The translations under genes and the position numbers were made by a program. 64,000 bases of DNA from Aphis gossypii (Eukaryota; Arthropoda; Insecta; Hemiptera; Aphididae), in contig NC_065530.1 in the NCBI RefSeq assembly GCF_020184175.1, positions 32,527,260 to 32,591,259 on the forward strand. The letters are read 5' to 3'. This document shows positions 1 through 11,400 of this stretch, piece by piece (the stretch's first letter is position 1; every line of letters starts with the position of its first letter). The notes below the pieces were generated by a model. It worked only from the letters and a program-made list of their open reading frames with translations. It made no database searches and had not been told where the DNA came from.

Positions 1-271
1 ATAAAGGTACATAATATACTGTTACTAGTGTTACTTTAGGAACGCGTAGATATGGTTAGTTTTCACACCGAATAGTGTGTTTAGATAAAAATAACAAATT
101 TCTGTAAAAATCTGAAAATATCAAAATAGTGGACATGTTCCCTGACAAAAGTGGTACTAAAACCTCCAGCAAACTGTCAGGTATAACAATAAAAAATTTG
201 GTAACGGTACGTTGAATGGTGTGGATTTGTATGTGTGACAAAAATTCGGAACTTGCTTTTATAGTATAGAT
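1..271 (-). mobile_element. Helitron-like non-autonomous element, copy 1
   Basis: Read on the minus strand from 271 downward, this matches the first 200 or so bases of the element at 42792-43708. Over a 150-base stretch compared by eye, 131 bases agree. The 5' end begins TCTATACTATAAAAGCAAG directly after an A, as Helitrons do (they insert between A and T and start with TC). The copy runs towards the window edge. A CTAG followed by T occurs at 28-25, but no hairpin precedes it, so this may be a truncated or variant 3' end, or the element may continue outside the window. No protein function is inferred: the frame at 56-241 has mostly non-synonymous differences from copy 2. Confidence 0.6.
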
Positions 272-3200
272 TCAATTCTAATTTTTGAAATTTATAGATA
301 CAGTGTTTAATATCAATTTTGTCATTCAAATAATTGGGTTTTTTATTGCGTTTAAAGTGTAGAGCTATAATATTTCTATTAAGCCTATTATTATGAAGAA
401 CATAAAATTATCTTTGATATTTACAATTTTATTATTCAGAAATCATCTGTAAAATTTTAATTTAGATTGATTGATATTTTTAAAATTAAGCTATCTGATT
501 AACAACTTACATATAAAAATAAACGTCGTACTATCACTTTAGCTCATGCTGTACCTATTCCTTAAATGTCATAAAACAATATAATTGTTAAAATTTATTT
601 GAAATTCCAAAATCAAAATTTTTAGAGAGTCACAATATTAAAAGATAACATGAAATGGAGTATAGAACTTGATGAATCGTATTGCTAGTAGCGTAGATGG
701 AAAAGAATTTATTTTTGACGATTGTCGATATCTATTAAAATAATACATTTAAAACTATATCATGGTAACTATAAGTTTTTAAGCTTAGGCTACAATATGA
801 TTCATATGAACAGTTTTAAATATATTATTATGTCATCGATCACATGCATATCGATTGTTCAACGTCGGCATATAATTCCATTTGTATCAACACGATACAA
901 AATAATAGGTAAGAATACAAATGCCATTAAAAACGTGGGAAAAAGTAATAAAAATCATACATTATTATACCCATCATTGTATATTATATAGCACCTAAAT
1001 ATAGGTTAGGATGACGGCCGTGTATAAATTGTATAGAAAGTATTCGGAAAAGTTAACGAACGGCAAATGGAGTTTTCGATGGCCGGATGGCTGGCGGGTA
1101 TATACCAATTTTCCGTGTCACCGTAAAGTCATCCCCACGCGCAATGGAGCAAAGTGAATTTCCTTGGATGTAAAAACATCATTCGATTTTCCTACATTAT
1201 AATATTATATATAATAATTACATTTCGTCCTTAATAGTCGCATCCTCTAAAAACCAATTTTCTTCCGGTTAATGGGTATTTTATTATATATATAAAAAAT
1301 GGTATACACTAAATCTTAAAACTTTTTACTTTTTTATTTGTACCGTATAACTTAAACACCAAATCTCTCTATATATATTATACACACATATAATAAGTGA
1401 TTCGTAAAGTAAATATTAAATTCATTTTTTAATCTATTTTAATTATTTTAACTTATTATAATTTTAAATTTTTGCCAAAAAATCAATTCAATTACTATTT
1501 TTTTTATTTCATTTTCTAGTAACTAATATTATTAATTTTTCGTTATTTTAATTTGCAACCGCTATTTTAAATCTTATGAATTGAATTAATTTATTAACTA
1601 ATAAAAATTAAGAATATGCGAATGACATTATACTGTTTTTCTTATATATTTGAAAATTATTTTAATTGATGAATAATTCCTAGGTATATCTAACGGAATT
1701 GGAGTACCTAATACGTATATGTTATATTTGTCTAATTAAAAATATATTGAATTATGAATAGAAGTATTGTTAAAAAAAAATAATAAGTTTTTCAAATATA
1801 TTGTCAAGATTGAAAATATGAAAAATAAAATTATGATACAGGTTTAAAATACAACAAAATAAAATTACTACTTAAACAATAATTATGAATTTATTTTAAA
1901 AATATGGGGATACATAGTCAAGAAATTTAGTTTGGTATAATTGCAGAACTACTCTGTTACGAAATATGTAAAGTATAAACATGATAATATATTCTTTTTA
2001 AAATTATAATCGTTGAACGAAAATTATTTTATACTTGTTAAACGTACATTAAAAGTGCTTAGTTATCGATATATTAAATTCAGTCAATGATAAAATATAA
2101 CCAATTATTATAGGTATGTATTCCAAATATTATTATTATGTACACATAAATTATTTTTACACTATATTGGGTGTTATACTAATGGATGTTTAATTTAGAA
2201 AGGATGACGAAAATTAAAAAAAAATAAATATCAATTGAATTTTACGTGAATTTCTAATTAAAATATTAAAAAAATTCTATTTAGTATACCTACATAATGT
2301 ATTATACTTTATATTCTAGCATTAAATAATATTTATAATTCTATATATGTTATGCTCAAGACATATAAATGTAAAGAAATATAAAAATGCTGATAAGACT
2401 TTGAAAAATATAACGATTCTTTCTTTTTCATGACATGTAAGACAATTACATTATAACGAGAGTTTAATATGTATGTATTATATATAAACAGATTTTTTTT
2501 TTTTTGTAACTAACAAAAAAAATTGAAGATGGTGAATATTATTATAATATATTTCCAATTAAAAATTTACAGCATAATGTTTAGTATTTGTAGATTAATG
2601 TAACTCACACTTCTAGTTTAATGCTATTACTGGGCATTGAAATATAAATCTAGTAAATTAAATATTGTTTTATTTATACTTTGAATGACAGACACTTTCG
2701 CGTGACCGTCAGGATACTACTTAATAAATTCCGGTTTTTTTTTTTTTTAATTTCCTGTTATTGTAGAACAAGTACAAAAATATACGGATGTGTAGATGTA
2801 TAGCCTAGCTTATTCCTTATAACTAGACGGTATTAATTCATTTGATAAAATTATAATATTAAAAAAAATACGTAATAAAATGTACAACTGGTAATACAAC
2901 ATGTATTATTTTGAAGTAAATACATATAATGTCAAGTTAAAATTGCAATATCCATTATGTAATATAATAATATTAGATATAAAATGCAAAATATTGAAAC
3001 TTTATAAATATCATAATACTTGTTAAAATAATTTGCGAATAACTAATTTGGTACAATTATATTTAAATGTCACGATATTTTATTATTTTTTTAAACGTAG
3101 CAAAATATTTTGATTAGTATTAGACTTAATAAAATAAGGTATAGTAAATATTATAATTTAAAAAATGTATCTTATATGCATTAATGTTAAGATTACGTTG

Positions 3201-5645
3201 TCTAAATTTAATTTTATATTCAAGTTAATAGGACTAGTGTCAAAAATATAATATACTTTGTACGTTTAATGTGAATTTACTTCATAAAATAATAATAATA
3301 ATAAATTATATAATAGAATTATCTATTTAACTCAATAATACAATTATTGATTTACAAAAATCAACTACGTAGATCATAGACCATTGGTTATCCGTTATCA
3401 TCATACGACTAAAACTAAACGTATTAAGGACGCTAATCCTTAATATATTATTAACAAATTGATAAAATGAATAAATAGACTGCTCACTACGTTAATTTTC
3501 AACTAGTTATAGTTTACTATATTTTAAACAGTTCTATGAAAATACATATTAATTAATATGACAGATACACGTTATCGATAATTATAATAATATGCTAAGT
3601 AACATAAAATATATAAGTATTTTATATGAACTAATTAATAATAAAATAAATAATTTAGAATATGAATGGAACAGAATCTATACTATTCTTTCAAATTTTG
3701 ATTTATTTACATTCATTTTTTTTTTTTTTTTAAAGTAACTTATTTTACAAAATATTAAGAATAAGAAATAGGGTCTCTCATAAAAAAAAAAAAAAATGTT
3801 TGCGTCATCATAAATACTTTTTAAATAATATAAAAAAATTTATACGTATTTGAAAATATGGCGTACTTATAAATTTCGAAAATCAGAAGTTAACAAATCT
3901 ATTATTAAAGGATAAAAAAAGACATATTGGTGAATCACACTGTATAAATATTAACTTAGGATGTAACTATATATAAGTGCATACCTACCACTATTTTCTC
4001 TTGTCAATAGTATACATATATTTTTCCTACTCTGAAGAGGACTCTGTCGGTTAAGCGATCTAACCAATCTTGTCACTTAGAGTATTAGAATTCTATACAC
4101 GAACGAACACGAAGATTTGAAAAACCCATTTAATATATCTAAGAAATATGCGCAAAAATCCCTAGAAAAAAAATCTTTTTTTCAAATAGAAATATAATCA
4201 AGCAACCGCTCTTAATTTAAACTCTGCTCTAGAATCGGAACTTAAAACTCCATACAAACTTGAATTATGTAAAATTATGAAATAAAATTTAACTCGCATA
4301 GATAATAATATACACTTTATCTAGAAACATGCCATAAATAAATAAGTAGTACATTTTATACAAATTGGTATAATTTTTGGTTGGATTAAATCCGACTACA
4401 ACATACACTTTGCATTATGATTGCACATATTAATATAACTATGATATGCATTATATATACATAGAATAATTTAATTTAATTTTTAAAGCTGATAAATTTA
4501 AATGGCTATAAAATAATATGTGATATTTTACTAAAAAAAAAAAAAAAATCAACGAGAAACGCAATGGTTTTTGACAAATGTTTTAATATTTATAATTCTT
4601 TTAAAATACTGTAAGTACCCAAGCAAATAAAATAGTGAATTATATGTTTAAATACACATTAAAATTACCAAAGTATGTGTGTGTTAAAAATATTAAAAAT
4701 ATACGGTTTTTAATTATTATGCTGCAAATATTATAAAAAGTGCTATAAACAACTAAATTAATATAGGATTTTTTTTTATAGTAACATATTAAGTAAATAC
4801 AAAGTTTATATTTATATTTTAAATATATGTTATTAATTAAATTAACTAAATTGAATATTAAATTTATCTATATTAAAATTCTACGTATACAATTATTTAT
4901 AAAAATGATCTATGACTTTCTGGTTAATATTAAGTTTGATAAATTCTTTTAAAAATTAATCTTTAATTAATATATACTATATTATACATTATAATTAACT
5001 TTAATTGAACATAAAGGTAATACCCAAGTGATATTTTAAGTTCACGTGTTATGTTATATTTAACTTAACTTAAAATGTAAGTGGATTAATTTAGCTATCA
5101 CGAAATAACATTAATAATTTTTAAAGTATTTTAAATAATTTAAATATTTTATAATGTTTTAAATATTTATGTTTCTCATAATATCCAAATGTATAATTGT
5201 GTAATTAATAAAACTATTTTATCAAAATAACAGTGCTCGTGAGCTTTCGTATGACTATCAAATTGTTGTTGTTTTTTAAAAACATTTTTACCTAATTAAT
5301 TATTATAATAAGGGTTAAACTAAAATTGAAATAAAATCAAAAATTGTATGCGATTTTTATTCTGTTTAAATAAAGACAATATTATAACGTATGTTTTAAC
5401 ATTGATAATTTTTTTAGTATTCCTTAAGGTCACTTTACTTAAACTAAATAATATGATGTTGGTGATAAATTTATAAATGTATTATTCTATTGTCAAAATG
5501 GTTCTTGAAACAGTTGAAACATATTTGGGTACACATATTTTGTAGTAATTTGTTTTTGTAATTTCTACTTTTCAAAATAATATTACAATTACTGTTATAA
5601 ATAAATAAATAAATAATATATTTTGCATTTTTACGTTATTTTCAG
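272..5645. other. AT-rich sequence upstream of the first transporter
   Basis: No gene is supported here. The sequence is mostly simple AT-rich DNA. The exception is a richer island at about 1005-1160 holding a 48-codon frame (ATG at 1011, TGA at 1155-1157), which lacks any ABC motif. The missing first coding exon of the transporter at 5646 should end in phase 2 (a codon split after AT, just before GT). I looked for such a donor after a Gly-Ser-like codon pair and did not find one. The exon is therefore either overlooked here or upstream of the window. Confidence 0.4.
4028..4086 (-). repeat. Possible tRNA-derived SINE remnant
   Basis: On the minus strand the stretch reads like the D-arm and anticodon-arm half of a tRNA: GATTGGTTAGATCG resembles an internal promoter A box, followed by CTTAACCGACAGAGTC. 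There is no B box (GGTTCGANTCC) at the expected distance and no acceptor stem, so this is not a working tRNA gene. A decayed tRNA-derived SINE head is the likeliest explanation. Confidence 0.25.
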
Positions 5646-8406
5646 TTATGGACTTTTGGGACCTAGTGGATGTGGTAAAACAACACTTTTAAGCTGTATA
5701 GTCGGTAGAAGCGAACTGGACTCTGGTGAAATAATGGTAAAAGCACTTAAAAGAGAAGATATCGGATATATGCCACAAGTAAGAAATTCAGTACATTAAT
5801 TTTTTTTAAATCATATTCAATGGGTGATAAAAAAAATAAGAGATATATCATGAGGACCGTATATGGCTATTGTTAAAACGGATATTGTTGGGTACCCATA
5901 AATGTCTAACGGGTCAGTTTTATGTTTATCATTGAAAATTCAAGTGCAACATTAGGGATCAAAAACCCGCACAATTTTTGTTAGTTTCGATTGATATATT
6001 CGGTGTGAATAAATGTTCTAGATAGCGAACACAAAGAAAATACCGATTTAATCCAGCATATAATATTTTCTATATTTAATTTTTACTATGTATAATATAA
6101 TATTTTTTTTTCAACCCGATCTTGTTAACCTTAATTTAATATGCTATTCTAAGGACATCAGTTTAACACTATTATATTATATGTTTGAGTTAAAGTCATG
6201 GACTTACCTGTTACTTAATATTATATCAATTTATTCAGAATAGAAAATCAGATTAGACGAAAATTAATGCCTATAAGACGACTCCAGAGAGTAATAATTG
6301 CGCCCGAGTTAAGCTATTGTTTAGTAACTTCGATCTGATTTTCTTCGTATATGCATAATATGAAGTGCAGAACAACTGAATATTATCCCTATCTATTCAA
6401 CTAGATATTCAATTTTAGTTCATTTAACAGAATAAATGTAAACGATTTCGATAAATGTATGCAGATTGTATACTATATTGTGTCTAAATGTTTGTACTGA
6501 AATAATACACTGACGTTAAATCATTTATGTGTACTTTTCCACAGTCAAAAAGATAACGGCTATTGCCTGTATTTCTGTGAGAAAATACGTAATACATTTT
6601 GTACACTATCCTATTAATCTTGTGGAAATTTTTGTTATTTCAGGATTTGAATTTACATGAACATTTAACAATAGCACAAACTTATAAATTCTATGGTGGT
6701 ATGCTTAACATGAGTAAAGAAGAAATCGCAAAAAGAACTAAAGAATTAACGTTACTATTGGAACTTCCATCTGATAATAGATTAATTGAAACACTTAGGT
6801 AAATATTATCATTAAAAATTATAAAATGAAAAAAACTCAGTACCGAAAAAAATTATTTTATTATGACTTATATATATTAACTATTATAATAATACAAAGA
6901 AGAAGATAATAATTTGATCCATTTTCATATTGAGAAGTTGGTAATTTCTATAAAATTTGTTTTCTAAAATTGAATGTCACAATAAAATATTATATAATAT
7001 TTACAAGGTGATCCATTTAATGCAAGTCATTCTTTATTTAAATAATTATTAAATTTTTTAAAATATATTCTTATTTCACATAATATTAAGTTGTTGAAAA
7101 ACATAATTTCTCTAAAAATATTATTTTTAAATTTTTTTATTCCTTATAATTTTTAAACTTTTTAATATTTCAAAGCAGAATAGGTATTACTTGAATTTTT
7201 TTGATCAATAAAAATCAAATCTTATAGGTAAATGTAGTTTATATTATATTATAAACTTTTAAGTATTTAAAGTTAAGTTATTAGTAGAGAAGTAGACTAA
7301 CATTATATGTGGTACTCCTACTCACCAAAACTTATGGAGCTTAAATACTTATCTTTTAAACTATTTATCTAAAATTTGATTTATATACCTAAGTAAGTAA
7401 TTTAAAAAATATTCTGCTTTGAGCTAATGAATTAAAAATGCATGCTCTCGTTAAAAAAAAAGTAATAGTTTAAAAAACGATAACGATTAAAAAGGTTTAT
7501 TTATTTTTCAATAAAATATTGGTTTTTAACCACTATTTTTTTTTTTATTTTAAAAGCCACTAGTATAAACTATGATAGCTTGACAATTACATAGTAAAAA
7601 ATAAAACAATATAAAAAATTTGAGATTAACAAAAGTTCAAATAATAATATGTACTATATAATTATATTACAGCCTCCTATATAAAGGCAATTATAATTAT
7701 GATGGCTGTTAAATAACCACTATTTAATATGTACATATTTAGCTTTTTGGACATTTATACTTTTAGACATTTTTAGTGTCTTACGTTGTACACATACGTT
7801 TGCACAATAGTATTTTATCTAAATTTTACAGATTTTACTTGTTTTTTTTTTTTAATGTTCATTCAATTTCTATAATCGATTTTAGTTGTTGTAATGAGTA
7901 TTTTCATTTCTAATTTTTTTTTTTTTTTTTTTTTTTTTTAGTGGTGGACAACAAAGAAGAGTATCATTAGGAGTTGCTCTATTGCATAATCCAAATATAT
8001 TAATATTAGATGAACCTACTGTTGGATTAGATCCAGTTCTAAGTCATAGGTATAGTGTACAAAAAATATTTTAGATGATTTATAAATAAATCTCAATATA
8101 AAATTACAGTATTTGGAACCATTTGGTGTCCTTTGCTGAGGAAGAAAAAACAATAATCATTACGACACATTACATTGAAGAAGCGAGACAAGCTCATACA
8201 GTGAGTCTATACAGTTATATAATTGGCTATTCAATAATAATAATAATTTAATAAATTTTTGTTAATTTAAGATTGGAATGATGAGAGGGGGAATTTTATT
8301 GGCTGAAGATTCACCAGAAACTTTAATGGCACGATGCAATACAGCTTCTTTAGAAGAAGCCTTCTTGTCGTTAAGTTATAAACAAGAAACATCTTCCAAT
8401 ACTCAG
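5646..8406 (+). other. Nucleotide-binding domain of the first transporter (exons a-e)
   Basis: Numbering from the first whole codon of exon 5646-5778, residues 1-207 form the ATPase domain. Walker A is GPSGCGKT (residues 5-12, catalytic-site Lys11). The Q-loop is YMPQ (Gln44, last codon of the first exon seen). The ABC signature is LSGGQ (95-99), with Ser96 split across the intron 6799-7941. Walker B and D-loop are ILILDEPTVGLDP (115-127, catalytic Glu120). The switch histidine is His152 in TTHYIEEA. All residues needed for ATP hydrolysis are present. The acceptor at 7940-7941 follows an unusually long T run (about 27 T). Confidence 0.92.
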
Positions 8407-11400
8407 GTGCCTTTAATTGAATATTTATATGTATTTAACTATTAACTAATCATATAATAGATAGAACACGACTAATATTCACATTTTGGTTATTGGCTTT
8501 CAGATTGATGATTCATACAAAAAGTTATCTTCCAAAAAATCCAACACTAAATTAAAATTAAATGACGGGTTTTTCCGATTAAACCGAATGAATTGTCTCT
8601 TGTACAAAAATGTATCGTTGCTTTGGCAGCAAAAGTCGTAAGTAAAAAAAAAAAAAATTAATGAAAAATGTATAGGTAATTAAACATTATGTATATTTTT
8701 GATTAATACATTAACGTAGTAATTTTAAAAAAAAATTAAATATCACATTATATAATGATCGTGTTTTTGAATACCTATCAATAAAATAGTATTGAATATT
8801 ATGGGTGTTATTTTTAGTAGTAATAAGCACTATATTAAAAGAAATAATCGTAAACAGTTATGATATTTTTACATGAAAAAATTATCTTATCAAAAAATGT
8901 ATTAATGTAATTTTTATTATTTAAAAATATAAACATGTACCTATATTTTAATTTTAGGTTTTTAGTTTTTCTATTTCTACTGCCTTTAGTGCAAACTTAT
9001 TTTTTTAACCTTGCAATTGGTCATGATCCGAAAGGGCTGTACATTGCAGTTGTGAATGAAGAAATCCAGCAAAGACAATCAGGGGAATGTAAACCCGAAT
9101 ACTACAAAGGATGTTTCCTCGATAATCCTCAAGATGTAATGATGAGTTGTGCATATGTTGAACAAATGAAAACTAAATCAATGAATATTGTAAGTATAAC
9201 GAATTAAAAAAGTAAAAACTCGACAAATTTTTCATTTTTACTAGATTGAGGTTTTTTAAATTTTTTTTTTACTACTTACTTGAGTGCAACTTCCTACTAT
9301 TATTCTATTAATATTTTTACAAACTTAAGTATTAAAAAGGGTTTAAAAACTGAAATATTTTCTTGTTTTAAAGTATTTTACACACACTCGTATATATAAA
9401 CTATACGTATTTATAAATGTAAGCATATATGGGACATTCAAATTTTCATTACAAATGTAATGTAAAATAACATTTTAAGGATTAAAAGTTAGGTAGGTAC
9501 AATAATTACGTAGATACTTATAATATCATAATCCTAACCGTTTTTGTTATGTATATAAATTTGAATAACCCCGGCGTGATAAATGTATAATATTTTTTAA
9601 TAAACTAACTTAAAATATGCTTATAGTTGAAAAGGTATATATTAAATACCATTACTTTGTGTTATGCATAATAAATATAATGGAATGATATAAAAATATT
9701 TGTAACAAATATTCTGTTTTTTTTCATTTTTTTTTTTAAATCATATTTGGTTAACAACGTTAAGCCACGTGTGGTCTCAATGGAATTCATTCAAGGACTA
9801 CCATTTCTATCCAATGTCTTAAACTTTATTCTGAAATTCACAATATAAGATTTGTGTTCTTATATGGATACAACATAACATTTGAATTGCTGATTTTTTT
9901 ATTTTAAAAATCATAAAAAAACAATTCAATATCTATAAAAAATATATCAATATGTTGAGCTCAACTCAACACTTGCTCAGTAATAATTTAATCTAAATAT
10001 TATGTATATAATATGTATTTTTATTTATTTTCATTTTAATTTTAATATTATTTTCTGGTTTTAAAATCATAAGAACTATATTAAAAATCAAATTATCAAT
10101 ACGTAGAAAATAAAAAATTATTCAATTATATTAATTTTTATGTATTCATTATTATTTAATTTATATTATATTTCTTAGAAATGTTATTTTTCATTATTAT
10201 GAATTTAATGATATTTAAGTATAAGTGTACTATGTAAGTAAAAACATAAGAAAACATTTTTTTTTTTTTTTGTATGCATTTTAATATTTTTTTCCTTTGC
10301 AGTTACATTACAACGATGTCGATACCGCTCTAAAAGCTGTAAAGAGGAATGACGCTTGGGGTTTATTATATTTCCCTACTAATTATACAACATCAATGGC
10401 TGTACGTTTCGTAAACGCCTCTAGGACTTCAGACTTAGACGTAGAACTAAGTACAGTACAGGCTTGGATAGACTTGTCTGGTAAGTGATTGAAAGTTTCC
10501 ATGTTAAAAGCACATTACCAAAAATAAAGTTTAAAATACATAAAACTTAAATTAGAAATTGGGAGTAATAACTGTATTTTAGTTACAAGCAAATACTGTT
10601 GAAATGAAAAATATTTGAACACTTATAGGTATTCAAAAATAATAAATAAACATTTGTAGATATTTTTTTAAAAAGCCACTAATTTCATTTTAATTTTAAA
10701 ATCTCTTCAAATAAATATTAAAGTTTGACAAATAAAATACTATAAAAAAATTGATACAAAATCAGTATTAATTCAAATATCGGGAAGATCTTTAACGTTT
10801 ATTCATGTGTTTTGTTTTAATCGTAGATCAATACATTGGAAATATGGTAAAAGCAAACGTTATTTTTGGTATGCAAGAGTACTTGGGTGTAGCATTGAAC
10901 AAATGTAACGTTAGTTCTAAAGTTGGGAACACTCCTATATCGGTTTGTATATTTATAATAGTATTCACGGAAAAAATGAAAATTTAATTATCAATGTACT
11001 TTTATTATTATAGTTTAGAGAACCAGTATATGGCTCGGTAAATACAACTTTCATTCACTATGCTTCGGCAGCCATATTGTGCCTGTAAGTATATTAATAC
11101 ATTAATACAATATTGTAGAATAATATTTATAATAATAATACTTATATAACATATAATATTTAAACTTGAAAATTTTAGTTTTGTTTTAAGATAACAAATA
11201 AAAACAAAAGGATATGATTTTCGTACCTACTATAATTGTTTTATTTTTGATAATGCAATTTTAATTAAATTAAATATTATCGTTCAGTCTTGAAAACATC
11301 GGAACAAAGGAAAATTTCCAAAGAGTTTGGTATTAAAATCTGTTAATACGAAAGTTCAGAACAACTTAAATAGATTATGAGAATACATAAAAGAATGAGA

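Noticed and set aside
56..241. Frame shared by the two Helitron-like copies that might encode a protein
   Set aside because: Both copies are open, but the 19 base differences over 50 codons cause almost only amino-acid changes, so there is no sign of purifying selection.
722..991. 89-codon frame upstream of the first transporter
   Set aside because: It lacks any ABC N-terminal motif, recognisable domain or splice signals that would join it to the gene.
1011..1157. Candidate first exon of the first transporter
   Set aside because: The frame has no Asn-Ala-Phe-Lys-like strand, and its only nearby donor is phase 0 whereas phase 2 is required.
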